Positions 1 to 7,602 are shown, numbered from the stretch's first letter. The stretch is 8,894 nt of DNA from Fidelibacterota bacterium 46_43 (GCA_001509335.1 LGGY01000019.1:1-8894), one strand, 5' to 3'. Program-made: numbers and translations. The notes: generated by a model not told the origin, from the letters alone.

Positions 1-457
<457 letters not shown>

Positions 458-492
458 TCAATGATAAGTTCATGCATTTATCGAACAATATG

Positions 493-525
493 AAAAGGGG
501 CGGATCACTCCGCCCCTTTTCTTTT
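493..525. terminator. Strong intrinsic terminator between convergent genes, probably bidirectional
   Basis: A perfect 11-bp stem pairs AAAAGGGGCGG (493-503) with CCGCCCCTTTT (510-520) across the 6-base loop ATCACT. The T-rich end of the stem is followed by CTTTT on the plus strand. Because the stem itself has A's on the left and T's on the right, the minus-strand transcript also shows a GC-rich hairpin ending in UUUU. It lies between the T9SS gene (ends 428, plus) and queH (ends 579, minus), so it can serve both. The plus-strand version has the better U tract. Confidence 0.9.
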
Positions 526-539
526 AACCCAATATTCCA

Positions 540-595
540 AACTCAGAACTCAGAACTCTAACTCAATACTCTCCACTCTCAACCCTCAACTCTCA
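540..595. repeat. Degenerate heptamer array of eight units overlapping the queH 3' end
   Basis: From 540 the sequence divides into eight 7-base units: AACTCAG twice, then AACTCTA, ACTCAAT, ACTCTCC, ACTCTCA, ACCCTCA and ACTCTCA. Two units are identical and the rest vary around an ACTCNNA core, as in an old or drifting short tandem array. The queH stop codon (579-581 on the minus strand) lies in the sixth unit, so the last residues of QueH are translated from the repeat. Confidence 0.8.
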
Positions 596-1118
596 AAGAG
601 TATTCACACCCGCAATAATTTTGCCGATATAAATCCCACTCCCGGCTCAGCCGGATGCTCTCTTTGTAGCCCTCTTTCTTTTTAAAATTATAGTCTACAA
701 AGCCGGGAAACTGTCGACCAACACGGAAGATAACCGGTGAAATTTTATACGGACTAATCGTCAAAGTTGTTGTAAAAAAAGGAATATTCAGTTCATGTGC
801 TTTCTTTGATGTGCGTTCCAGGCTATAATGAAAACATTTTTCACACCGTTTACCTTGCTCGGGCTCGTTTTCCAGCCCACGAACCCATTTCTGCCAGGAT
901 TCATGATCATAGTCGTCTGCAATCAGGGGTACTTTCAGGATATTTGCCAGTTTCCGGGCGTTTATCAACCGCTTTTTATATTCTTCCGGCGGATAGATGT
1001 TGGAATTACTAAAAAAGAGTACAACATCATAATCATCTTTTAACAGACGGAGTGTTGAAGCTGTGGCACAAGGAGCGCAACAGGTATGGAGAAAAATTTT
1101 GGGGTGTTCAGTGTTCAT
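579..1118 (-). CDS. queH: Epoxyqueuosine reductase QueH (DUF208 family)
   Basis: QueH reduces epoxyqueuosine to queuosine in tRNA, the last step of queuosine synthesis at wobble position 34 of tRNAs with GUN anticodons; it is a cytoplasmic Fe-S enzyme unrelated in sequence to QueG. The 179-residue product has the full family signature: HTCCAPC at 11-17, GLE-EPEQGKRCEKCF at 81-96, FTTTLTISPYK at 115-125, FKKKEGYKESIRLSREWDLY at 145-164 and YCGC at 168-171. The conserved cysteines C13, C14, C17, C92, C95, C169 and C171 fit the iron-sulfur and metal sites known in this family. The ATG at 1118 is the first start after an in-frame TAA 12 bases upstream, and no clear Shine-Dalgarno is visible. The final residues SLRVEG come from the heptamer array at 540-595, beyond the conserved core. 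The gene stands alone, convergent with the T9SS cargo gene and divergent from mutL. Confidence 0.95.
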   Translation of the reverse strand: MNTEHPKIFLHTCCAPCATASTLRLLKDDYDVVLFFSNSNIYPPEEYKKRLINARKLANILKVPLIADDYDHESWQKWVRGLENEPEQGKRCEKCFHYSLERTSKKAHELNIPFFTTTLTISPYKISPVIFRVGRQFPGFVDYNFKKKEGYKESIRLSREWDLYRQNYCGCEYSLRVEG

Positions 1119-1438
1119 GTGTTGACATTATTGATTTTGGACATGTGAATCAAGTGAAGAATATTTGAGACAGGGATATGAAAAAGAAGTTAAAACTAAG
1201 TGAAGGTGTTAATCCGTCCCCGGAGTTTATAATAAAATAGTATCTTCAATATATAGGATAATTACTATTTATACAGCCCCCCCCTCCCGGTGAACAAAAA
1301 CACCATGGATAGTTAAAAAACAAGTTTATATTAATAATAAAATATATCATGTTCCTGATTTTTATCAGTATCTGTCATCATTCTTTCACAATTGAATTCT
1401 CATTCCTTTAACCGTAATTTCCTCTTTGCACAAAAAGT
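1119..1438. other. AT-rich divergent intergenic region between queH and mutL
   Basis: This 320-bp gap holds no convincing gene and should contain the promoters of queH (minus) and the mutL operon (plus). AT-rich stretches at 1225-1275 and 1326-1350 include TATAAT-like boxes (for example 1228-1233), but none has a good -35 partner at proper spacing. A weak mutL promoter candidate is TTGAAT at 1392-1397 with TAATTT at 1415-1420 (17-base spacer). No Bacteroidetes-type TAnnTTTG box is placed well. There is a C8 homopolymer at 1277-1284 and a small CTGAT-TTTT-ATCAG hairpin at 1355-1368. A 20-codon ORF (1178-1240) is present but unsupported. Confidence 0.6.
1277..1284. repeat. C8 homopolymer tract upstream of mutL
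   Basis: Eight consecutive C's, then T, then CCC, sit in an otherwise very AT-rich intergenic stretch about 155 bp before the mutL start. Tracts of this kind are prone to slippage. Whether it lies in a transcribed leader or upstream of the promoter cannot be told from the sequence. Confidence 0.85.
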
Positions 1439-3268
1439 ATGGAGAATCCTGTGCCTGTTATTCAAATCATGTCCGAATCGTTAAGTAATCGTATTGCGGC
1501 CGGTGAAGTGGTACAAAGACCTGCTTCCGTTGTCAAAGAGTTGATAGAAAACAGTCTGGATGCAAAGGCAACGGACATTGTGATTCAGATTGAAGAAGGA
1601 GGACGTGAGTTGATCCGGGTTGTAGATAATGGTGTAGGTATGGACCGGGATGACCTTTTACTGGCCTTTGAACAACATGCGACGAGTAAGCTCTTTGATA
1701 TTGCAGATCTTGCTGCAATCAAAACACTGGGATTCAGAGGGGAGGCCCTTGCCAGTATTGCTTCTGTATCCCGTATCGATGCCAGAACCTGCAATAACGA
1801 CATGGGTGAAGGTTTCAGGCTTTTAATTAATGGCGGAAAAGTCGATCGGCTGGAAGGTGCCGCTATGAAACAGGGGACATCCATAACTGTTCGGAATCTT
1901 TTTTTTAATACACCGGCAAGAAAAAAATTCCTAAAATCGGCAAATGCCGAATACCGTCATATTGTGGAAATTGTCCGTCGTTTCGCTCTTGCCCGGCCTA
2001 ATATTCGTTTTCACCTTACTGCCAATGATAAAGATGTCTACATTTTACCGCCGGAAGATCTTTCCTCCCGGCTGAACCGGATTTTTTCAAAACGGTTGAC
2101 GGAAAATTGTATTACAGTTCACGAGGAAGAACCGCCCCTTATACTGAAAGGATTTATGGGTACCCGGGAACTGGTCCGCCGTAAAAGCGGTGAGCAGTAT
2201 CTATATGTGAACGGAAGACTGGTGACCGACCGGATGATGAACAGTGCTGTTTACGCTGCATATGGCGGACACCTGGATAAGGGAGAATTCCCCTTTTTTG
2301 TTCTATATCTCTCACTGCCGCCGGCAGAAGTGGATGTGAACGTCCATCCGGCAAAAACCGAGGTGAAATTCAGAAACGAGTGGCAAATCTATCAATTTAT
2401 CCGTCAGAGCTGTGAATTAGCCATCCGGGAATGGACAGGAGATTCATCCGGAATCAGCCCATCCGGCGGATTGAATGAACAGGTTTTTTTCTCAGGGAAA
2501 CGGCCGTTACCTGCAGCTGCACCTCCCCGGCTCGAAGGGGAACAGCTTTCGTTTTCCGGAAAGGATGAAAAAAATAAAACACTCCGGCGGATGGAAAAGT
2601 CTTCATTTTCAGCCAATGAGTTTTCACTGGATGATCGGATACGCCGTTTTGAAAAAAGCATAACAGAGGGGACAACGGATGACGCGCATCTCCTGCTGAA
2701 TGAACGGAATTTTTGGCAGGCTCACGGTAAGTATATCTTTACACAAATTTCCAGTGGAGTGGTTGTTATTGATCAACGGGCAGCCCATACCCGTATTCTT
2801 TACGACAGGGCCATCAAAGCCCTGCAACAGACATCATCTTCCACCAGCCAGCAACTGCTGTTTCCCGTAACCCTTGAATTGTCGCCTGACGATTTTTCCA
2901 TACTTTTGGAAATGGTGCCCTCTTTGGAAAAACTGGGGTTTTCCATGCGGGAATTCGGCAGGTTTTCAATCCTCATTGAAGCTGTCCCGGCGGATTTGCA
3001 GTGGCTCGAAGAAGGGAAAGTGGTTTTGCAGATTCTGGATGATTATAAAAATTCCCGCCGCTTACACAATCCTGTTAGTGAGAAAATTGCCATGGCCTAT
3101 GCACAAAGAGCAGCGGTCCGAAGAGGCGAAGAACTGACTCCCACTGAAATGCAAAGGCTCACAGACGAGCTGTTTCAAACGGAAAATCCTTACCTTTCAC
3201 CTACAGGTAAACCGGTAATTATTCGCCTTACACTGAATGAACTGGACCGCCGGTTTGAAAGAAATTAG
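1439..3268 (+). CDS. mutL: DNA mismatch repair protein MutL
   Basis: MutL couples MutS mismatch recognition to strand removal as an ATP-gated dimer in the cytoplasm. The 609-residue product has an N-terminal GHKL ATPase: NRIAAGEVVQRPASVVKEL (17-35) with E34 and N38 matching the catalytic and Mg-binding residues E29 and N33 of E. coli MutL, DNGVGM at 63-68, HATSK at 80-84, GFRGEAL at 98-104 and GTSITVRNLFFNTPARKKF at 146-164. The transducer domain ends at VDVNVHPAKTEVKF (298-311). A short linker (about 330-415) joins the C-terminal dimerisation domain. That domain lacks the usual endonuclease residues: the DQHAxxExxxxE motif reads DQRAAHTRILYD (445-456) and CPHGRP reads SPTGKP (587-592). The ATG at 1439 is the first after an in-frame TAA at 1415-1417; no Shine-Dalgarno is visible. 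It is the first gene of a tight three-gene unit. Confidence 0.97.
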   Translation: MENPVPVIQIMSESLSNRIAAGEVVQRPASVVKELIENSLDAKATDIVIQIEEGGRELIRVVDNGVGMDRDDLLLAFEQHATSKLFDIADLAAIKTLGFRGEALASIASVSRIDARTCNNDMGEGFRLLINGGKVDRLEGAAMKQGTSITVRNLFFNTPARKKFLKSANAEYRHIVEIVRRFALARPNIRFHLTANDKDVYILPPEDLSSRLNRIFSKRLTENCITVHEEEPPLILKGFMGTRELVRRKSGEQYLYVNGRLVTDRMMNSAVYAAYGGHLDKGEFPFFVLYLSLPPAEVDVNVHPAKTEVKFRNEWQIYQFIRQSCELAIREWTGDSSGISPSGGLNEQVFFSGKRPLPAAAPPRLEGEQLSFSGKDEKNKTLRRMEKSSFSANEFSLDDRIRRFEKSITEGTTDDAHLLLNERNFWQAHGKYIFTQISSGVVVIDQRAAHTRILYDRAIKALQQTSSSTSQQLLFPVTLELSPDDFSILLEMVPSLEKLGFSMREFGRFSILIEAVPADLQWLEEGKVVLQILDDYKNSRRLHNPVSEKIAMAYAQRAAVRRGEELTPTEMQRLTDELFQTENPYLSPTGKPVIIRLTLNELDRRFERN

Positions 3269-3271
3269 GGA
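3267..3271 (+). promoter_or_regulatory. Shine-Dalgarno site deciding the start of the CPBP protease gene
   Basis: AGGGA overlaps the mutL TAG stop and lies 7 bases before the ATG at 3279. The earlier in-frame ATG at 3237 would overlap mutL by 32 bp and put 14 mainly polar residues in front of an otherwise normal N-terminal signal-anchor (MIRNKSLIAWSLF). The 3279 start is therefore preferred. Confidence 0.7.
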
Positions 3272-3278
3272 AAATCAC

Positions 3279-6200
3279 ATGATCCGGAATAAATCTCTTA
3301 TTGCATGGTCTCTCTTTATTACCCTCTTTTTTTTAGGAAGTGCCTATGCGTGGTTAAAGTTTACCGATGCCTTCCCCGTTGTGAATGTTCAGGTGGATAT
3401 CGACAGGGAAGAAGCTGCCAGGATAGCAAGAGAAACAGCCGAATCCCAGGGTTTTTCTGTACATAACATGAGGACTGCTGTTCTCTTTGATCTGGACCGG
3501 GAAGTCCAGTACTATACTGAATTGGAGGCCGGCGGAAAAGAGGTGTTCGAGAAGATGCTGACGGACACCCTGTATGAACCCTATACCTGGCTTGTCCGGT
3601 TTTTTCAGGAACGTCGGGAAGCGGAATATCTGGTCCGCCTGACGCCCAATGGAAAGGTATATGGATTCTTTGAAAAAGTCCCGGAGGATGATCCCGGCCC
3701 CAACATGTCTGAATCGGAAGCACGGTCATTGGTTGCACATATATCCAGAAGTTATAATATTCCCCTTACGGCCTATGATGAGGTGGAAGTTTCGTCGGAA
3801 ATCAAACCCGGCGGGCGGATGGACCATGTATTCGTTTATGAGCGCCCGGATGTTACTCTGGGAAAGGACGGTTACTACAGGATCCGCTTTACCATTACCG
3901 GAAATAAAGTTACCCAGATAAAACAGTATGTCGAAGTGCCCGAAGCCTTTCGTATGCGATATGAAAATATGAGAGCGGCAAACCGAATGATTGCAAATAT
4001 AGGCTTGGTTGCCATGTTCATGGTTCTGGGTGTAGGCGGATTGACAGGATTATTCTTTCTTTTAAAACGACATGCCGTACAATGGAAACCGGCTCTTTAT
4101 TGGGGCGGGGGGATTGCCATCCTGCAGATTGCCGCCTTTTTTAACCAATGGCCCCTGATTTGGATGAATTATGATACGGCTTTGTCAAAAAGCGGCTTTG
4201 TATTCCAACAGGTTTTTGGTTTTATCCTTTCAGGAATGGTATTGGCTTGTGTCATGGCCCTTACTTTTGCCGTGGCTGAGGGACTCACACGTATGGCTTT
4301 TCCCCGGCACATACGGTTGTGGAAGGTATGGAGTGGACCGGTTGCAGCGACAGGTGAAATTCATAAACAGACCTGGATTGGGTTCTTGTCTGCAGGAATA
4401 TTCTTTGCTTTTACAACACTTTTTTATCTGATGGTATCCCGTTATTGGAATTGGTGGTCTCCGGCCAGTCCCCTCTATGATCCCAATATTCTGGCTCATA
4501 TCTTACCCTGGTTGAATCCTTTGGCAATTTCCCTCCAGGCCGGATTCTGGGAAGAAGCTCTCTTCAGGGCTATCCCCCTTGCCGGTGCAGCCCTCCTGGG
4601 AGAAAGATTCGGCAGAAAAAAATGGTGGATTGGTGCCGCCCTGGTGATACAGGCTCTGATCTTTGGGGCAGCCCATGCCTCCTATGCCAATCAACCCGCC
4701 TTTGCACGCGTCGTGGAGCTTTTTATCCCATCCCTTGCCTTTGGCTTCCTTTATCTTCATTTCGGTCTCCTTCCCGGCGTGATCCTTCACTTTGTGTATG
4801 ATGTGGTGTGGATTTCCCTGCCCCTCTTCAACACATCGGCTCCCGGGAGTGGCATACATCGGATTCTGGTGATCCTGCTGACTCTCTTCCCCCTGTGGAT
4901 TATCTATTTTCACCGGTTGAAACTTGGGAAACAAGAAATCAAAGCTTCGTTCCTGAATGGTAACCATGTTGTGAAAATCCCTAAAATAGAAAAGTCACCT
5001 GAATTACCTCTGAAAACCGGTCGGATAACTCCCATGGCCAGAGGATTTTTATTTCTTTCCGGTCTCCTTTTCCTTGTTATCTGGTACCATCACACATCCT
5101 TTGAGAATGAAGATCCCGGGTTGTGGGCGGGGCGGGCTAAGGCCCGGATGGCCTCCGAAGCGGCCCTTGCCGAACGGGGGTTTGAGCTTGCTGATAGTGT
5201 GTGGAGGGTGAGTGAACGGGTGGTGAAACCACAGGAACGGGAAGGCCGCTTCGTCCGGCAGAGCGGTGGTGAAACGGGGTACCGGCAACTCATGGGGACC
5301 TTCCTTTCCGGCCCTGCCTGGATTGTCCGGTATGCACGCTTCTCCGGAGATGTGCCGGAAAGGGCTGAGGAGTTCAGAATTCATGTTGTGGGGGACGGCG
5401 AAATCCGCCGTTTCATCCACCGCCTGCCGGAAGCCCGCCCCGCCCCGTCCCTATCTGAAGAGGATGCTGAAAAAACTGCCCATGCTTTTCTCCGGGCCCG
5501 TCTGGGTCTCGACCCCCGGTTCCTGAAAAAAATATCCGTCACTCCCCAAAAAATGCCGAATCGAACAGACTGGACCTTTACCTGGGCGGATACCATGAGA
5601 TACCTCCTGAATACCGGAGAAGGAAGGGTGAGTGTAACGGTTTCCGGAAACGAGATAAGCCAATACAACCCGGGATATATCCATGTTCCGGAAAAATGGG
5701 ATCGGGACGAGCGAAATAGGGAGACACTTCGGAATCTGATACAGATTCTGTCTGTGGTTTTGTTGATTATTTTCCTTATGGTAACAGCTGTATCTTCGTA
5801 TCAGAGCGATCAACACGAGCATGTGGCACAAAAAAACCGGATCCTTTTGGGAGGAATTGTTTTTTTTGCAGGGCTCTTTCATCTGTGGAACACATGGCCA
5901 GTCGCACACTTCGGTCTGAATCCGGCTGAACCCTTACAGGGACAGATATTCCGTTGGGTCGCTTTTGGCGTGATCCGCAATCTGGTGTTGGCCTTTTGCC
6001 TGCCCCTGTTTTTTCTATTAATCCGTGATTTTGAATCGGATCACATGCGGGATAAGCCCTCAATGTGGATCGGTTTTTCTGCCGGATTATGCGGCTTGGG
6101 GATTTTGGCTGCGGTTCAGAGCAGACTCCCCTTTTATCAACCGGTCTGGGCTGATTATTCGGCCCTTAATGCCCGTATCCCCTTTGCATATCTTCTGATC

Positions 6201-6611
6201 ACCCGTTTATGGAATTTTTCTATCCTTTGTGTTGTGTTTATGATACTTTTTCGGGGTGTGGATCGACTGACAGGCGGAGGTGTCCGTAAGCGTGCTTATG
6301 GACATATGGCGTTTCTCTCCGCCGGATTCGGCTTTTCAGCTCTCTTTTTCATGGATACAATGACAAGCTGGTTTGTTTCAGGTCTGGTGATCTTTCTGTT
6401 ATCCAACTGGGCATACCGGATTATATTCCGGGCTATGCCGTCTGCTATTCCCTTTATGATACTTCCCTTTTTCGCGGCCTATTCCTATACCCAAATCCGT
6501 TATGAAGGGTATCCGGGAGTCCTTATAACCGAAGGTGTGGTTTTGGCAGGACTATTCATCACGGCATTGATTTTCAGCTTTTATTTACGAGTCAAACAGA
6601 AAAAAATATGA
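3279..6611 (+). CDS. Large tandemly duplicated CPBP-family (Abi/CAAX-type) intramembrane protease
   Basis: Residues are numbered from the ATG at 3279 (1110 aa). The protein repeats the order TM helix, soluble region of about 200 residues, multi-TM bundle. Unit 1: TM at 5-26, soluble region at about 34-230, TMs from about 237. The CPBP motifs follow: FWEEALFR (E425, E426, R430), FGAAH (F462, H466) and HFVYD (H504, D508). These are the glutamate, FxxxH and HxxxD/N signatures of this membrane protease family. Unit 2: TM at about 587-604, soluble region at about 612-808, TMs from about 820 to the C terminus, without the motifs. Shared marks are W-L/I-VR, a VPE after each soluble region, N-WP, and WIGF. 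The soluble parts resemble PepSY domains (inferred). The substrate is unknown. The gene lies 10 bp after mutL and overlaps miaA by ATGA, so it is probably co-transcribed. The family is known for prenyl-protein processing, bacteriocin immunity and regulated proteolysis; none can be assigned here. Confidence 0.85.
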   Translation: MIRNKSLIAWSLFITLFFLGSAYAWLKFTDAFPVVNVQVDIDREEAARIARETAESQGFSVHNMRTAVLFDLDREVQYYTELEAGGKEVFEKMLTDTLYEPYTWLVRFFQERREAEYLVRLTPNGKVYGFFEKVPEDDPGPNMSESEARSLVAHISRSYNIPLTAYDEVEVSSEIKPGGRMDHVFVYERPDVTLGKDGYYRIRFTITGNKVTQIKQYVEVPEAFRMRYENMRAANRMIANIGLVAMFMVLGVGGLTGLFFLLKRHAVQWKPALYWGGGIAILQIAAFFNQWPLIWMNYDTALSKSGFVFQQVFGFILSGMVLACVMALTFAVAEGLTRMAFPRHIRLWKVWSGPVAATGEIHKQTWIGFLSAGIFFAFTTLFYLMVSRYWNWWSPASPLYDPNILAHILPWLNPLAISLQAGFWEEALFRAIPLAGAALLGERFGRKKWWIGAALVIQALIFGAAHASYANQPAFARVVELFIPSLAFGFLYLHFGLLPGVILHFVYDVVWISLPLFNTSAPGSGIHRILVILLTLFPLWIIYFHRLKLGKQEIKASFLNGNHVVKIPKIEKSPELPLKTGRITPMARGFLFLSGLLFLVIWYHHTSFENEDPGLWAGRAKARMASEAALAERGFELADSVWRVSERVVKPQEREGRFVRQSGGETGYRQLMGTFLSGPAWIVRYARFSGDVPERAEEFRIHVVGDGEIRRFIHRLPEARPAPSLSEEDAEKTAHAFLRARLGLDPRFLKKISVTPQKMPNRTDWTFTWADTMRYLLNTGEGRVSVTVSGNEISQYNPGYIHVPEKWDRDERNRETLRNLIQILSVVLLIIFLMVTAVSSYQSDQHEHVAQKNRILLGGIVFFAGLFHLWNTWPVAHFGLNPAEPLQGQIFRWVAFGVIRNLVLAFCLPLFFLLIRDFESDHMRDKPSMWIGFSAGLCGLGILAAVQSRLPFYQPVWADYSALNARIPFAYLLITRLWNFSILCVVFMILFRGVDRLTGGGVRKRAYGHMAFLSAGFGFSALFFMDTMTSWFVSGLVIFLLSNWAYRIIFRAMPSAIPFMILPFFAAYSYTQIRYEGYPGVLITEGVVLAGLFITALIFSFYLRVKQKKI
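5028..6611 (+). other. Second, degenerate CPBP-like unit within the protease gene (pseudoprotease half)
   Basis: This half aligns by eye with 3297-4977. WIVRY...FRIHVVGDGEIRRFIHRLPE matches WLVRFF...YLVRLTPNGKVYGFFEKVPE. GRVSVTVSGNEISQYNPGYIHVPE matches YRIRFTITGNKVTQIKQYVEVPE. WNTWPV matches FNQWPL, and WIGFSAGL matches WIGFLSAGI. Where unit 1 has FWEEALFRAIPL, unit 2 has VVFMILFRGVDRL, with the two glutamates replaced by F and M while LFR is kept. No FxxxH or HxxxD/N motif follows. It is predicted catalytically dead and may bind substrate or scaffold the active half. Confidence 0.7.
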
Positions 6612-7465
6612 TTCAACCGGAACTTATCATTATTACAGGTCCAACTGCTTCGGGAAAAACCGAAATGGCGGTCCGCATAGCCCTGGAAAAGAAGGGTGTG
6701 ATTATTTCTGCCGACAGTCGGCAGGTATATAAATACATGGATATCGGCACCGCCAAGCCGACTCCGGAAGAACAAAAAGGGATACCTCATTACCTCATGG
6801 ATTTTCTGGATCCTGCTCAGACCTACAGTGCCGGTGAATTTGCACGGGATGCCCGGAAATTGATTGACACTTTTATGAAAGAAAAGCGTCCGGTTATTGT
6901 GTGTGGTGGTAGTGGCCTGTATATCCAGGCTATGTTGGGATTTATTCCTGAAGGAGAAAAAGCAGATCCTGAAATCCGCTCATTAATTCGCCAGAAAGGT
7001 GAAACCGAAGGATGGGATATCCTGTGGCGACGTTTACAGGAGCGTGACCCTGAATATGGGAAAAAAATTGATCCCAACAATATCCGGCGTATATCGAGAG
7101 CCTGGGAAATCATTGAACAGACAGGAAAGACACCCACTGAATATTTTGAATCCCAGGAAAAATCTTTCCCATGGAAATACCGTTTTATTGTTACAGACAT
7201 TCCCCGTAAAGTGCTCTGGCATCGTATTGAAATCAGAACCCGGCAGATGATTGAGAAAGGTTTTGAAAAGGAAGTCCGCTCTTTGCTGGATAAAGGTTAC
7301 TGTTCCTCACTCAACGCCCTGAATACTGTAGGTTATCAAGAGATGATCGCACATGTCCAGGGAGAATACAGTCTGGAAGAAGCCGAAAAGTGGATCAATA
7401 TCCGGACACGACAATATGCAAAAAAGCAAATAACCTGGAACAAGAAGATGTTGAGCAGGTATTAG
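6608..7465 (+). CDS. miaA: tRNA dimethylallyltransferase MiaA
   Basis: MiaA transfers a dimethylallyl group from DMAPP to N6 of A37 in tRNAs that read UNN codons. The 285-residue product has the P-loop GPTASGKT at 11-18, the catalytic segment ADSRQVYKYMDIGTAKPT at 35-52 (D36 matches the conserved general-base aspartate), PHYLMD at 60-65, GGSGLYIQAML at 100-110 (serine in place of the commoner threonine), DPNNIRRISRAWEI at 155-168, NTVGYQEM at 239-246 and the C-terminal TRQYAKKQITW at 267-277. It ends eight residues after that TW, slightly shorter than the roughly 300 residues usual for the family, with all motifs present. Its ATG overlaps the TGA of the protease gene (ATGA at 6608-6611) and has no Shine-Dalgarno, so translational coupling is likely. 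mutL and miaA are also close neighbours in E. coli and other bacteria. Confidence 0.97.
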   Translation: MIQPELIIITGPTASGKTEMAVRIALEKKGVIISADSRQVYKYMDIGTAKPTPEEQKGIPHYLMDFLDPAQTYSAGEFARDARKLIDTFMKEKRPVIVCGGSGLYIQAMLGFIPEGEKADPEIRSLIRQKGETEGWDILWRRLQERDPEYGKKIDPNNIRRISRAWEIIEQTGKTPTEYFESQEKSFPWKYRFIVTDIPRKVLWHRIEIRTRQMIEKGFEKEVRSLLDKGYCSSLNALNTVGYQEMIAHVQGEYSLEEAEKWINIRTRQYAKKQITWNKKMLSRY

Positions 7466-7581
7466 AAAGAGATTGAATGTCATTTGACAGTTAGGAAGCT
7501 GGCATTTTCTGGTAATGGGGTTAGGCGTTGCTTGCTATGAAAGCTAATGCATTTCAGTGGAATTCACACCAGCATAAAAAA

Positions 7582-7602
7582 ATCCAGCATTCAGCATTCA
7601 AT
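7582..7602 (+). repeat. Heptamer array, three units (ATTCAGC type)
   Basis: The units are ATCCAGC, ATTCAGC and ATTCAAT. The middle unit differs by one base from the ATTCATC unit of the array at 428-457, which runs in the opposite direction. The array lies about 120 bp after the miaA stop. Confidence 0.65.

Noticed and set aside
797..1043. Two plus-strand ORFs of 71 codons opposite queH
   Set aside because: They are antisense shadows of a gene with all QueH family motifs intact.
1122..1150. TTGACA at 1122-1127 as a -35 box for mutL
   Set aside because: The sequence 17 bases downstream is GTGAAT, a poor -10, and the site is about 290 bp before the mutL start.
3237..3278. Upstream ATG at 3237 as the start of the protease
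   Set aside because: It overlaps mutL by 32 bp, has no Shine-Dalgarno and adds a polar stretch before the signal-anchor; the ATG at 3279 has AGGGA 7 bases upstream.
4503..5909. Long minus-strand ORFs (for example 4503-4967 and 5451-5909) opposite the protease gene
   Set aside because: They lie antisense to a clearly coding frame, have low-complexity or His/Pro/Arg-rich translations with no recognisable motif, and fall largely in the GC-rich patch, where stop codons are rare by chance.
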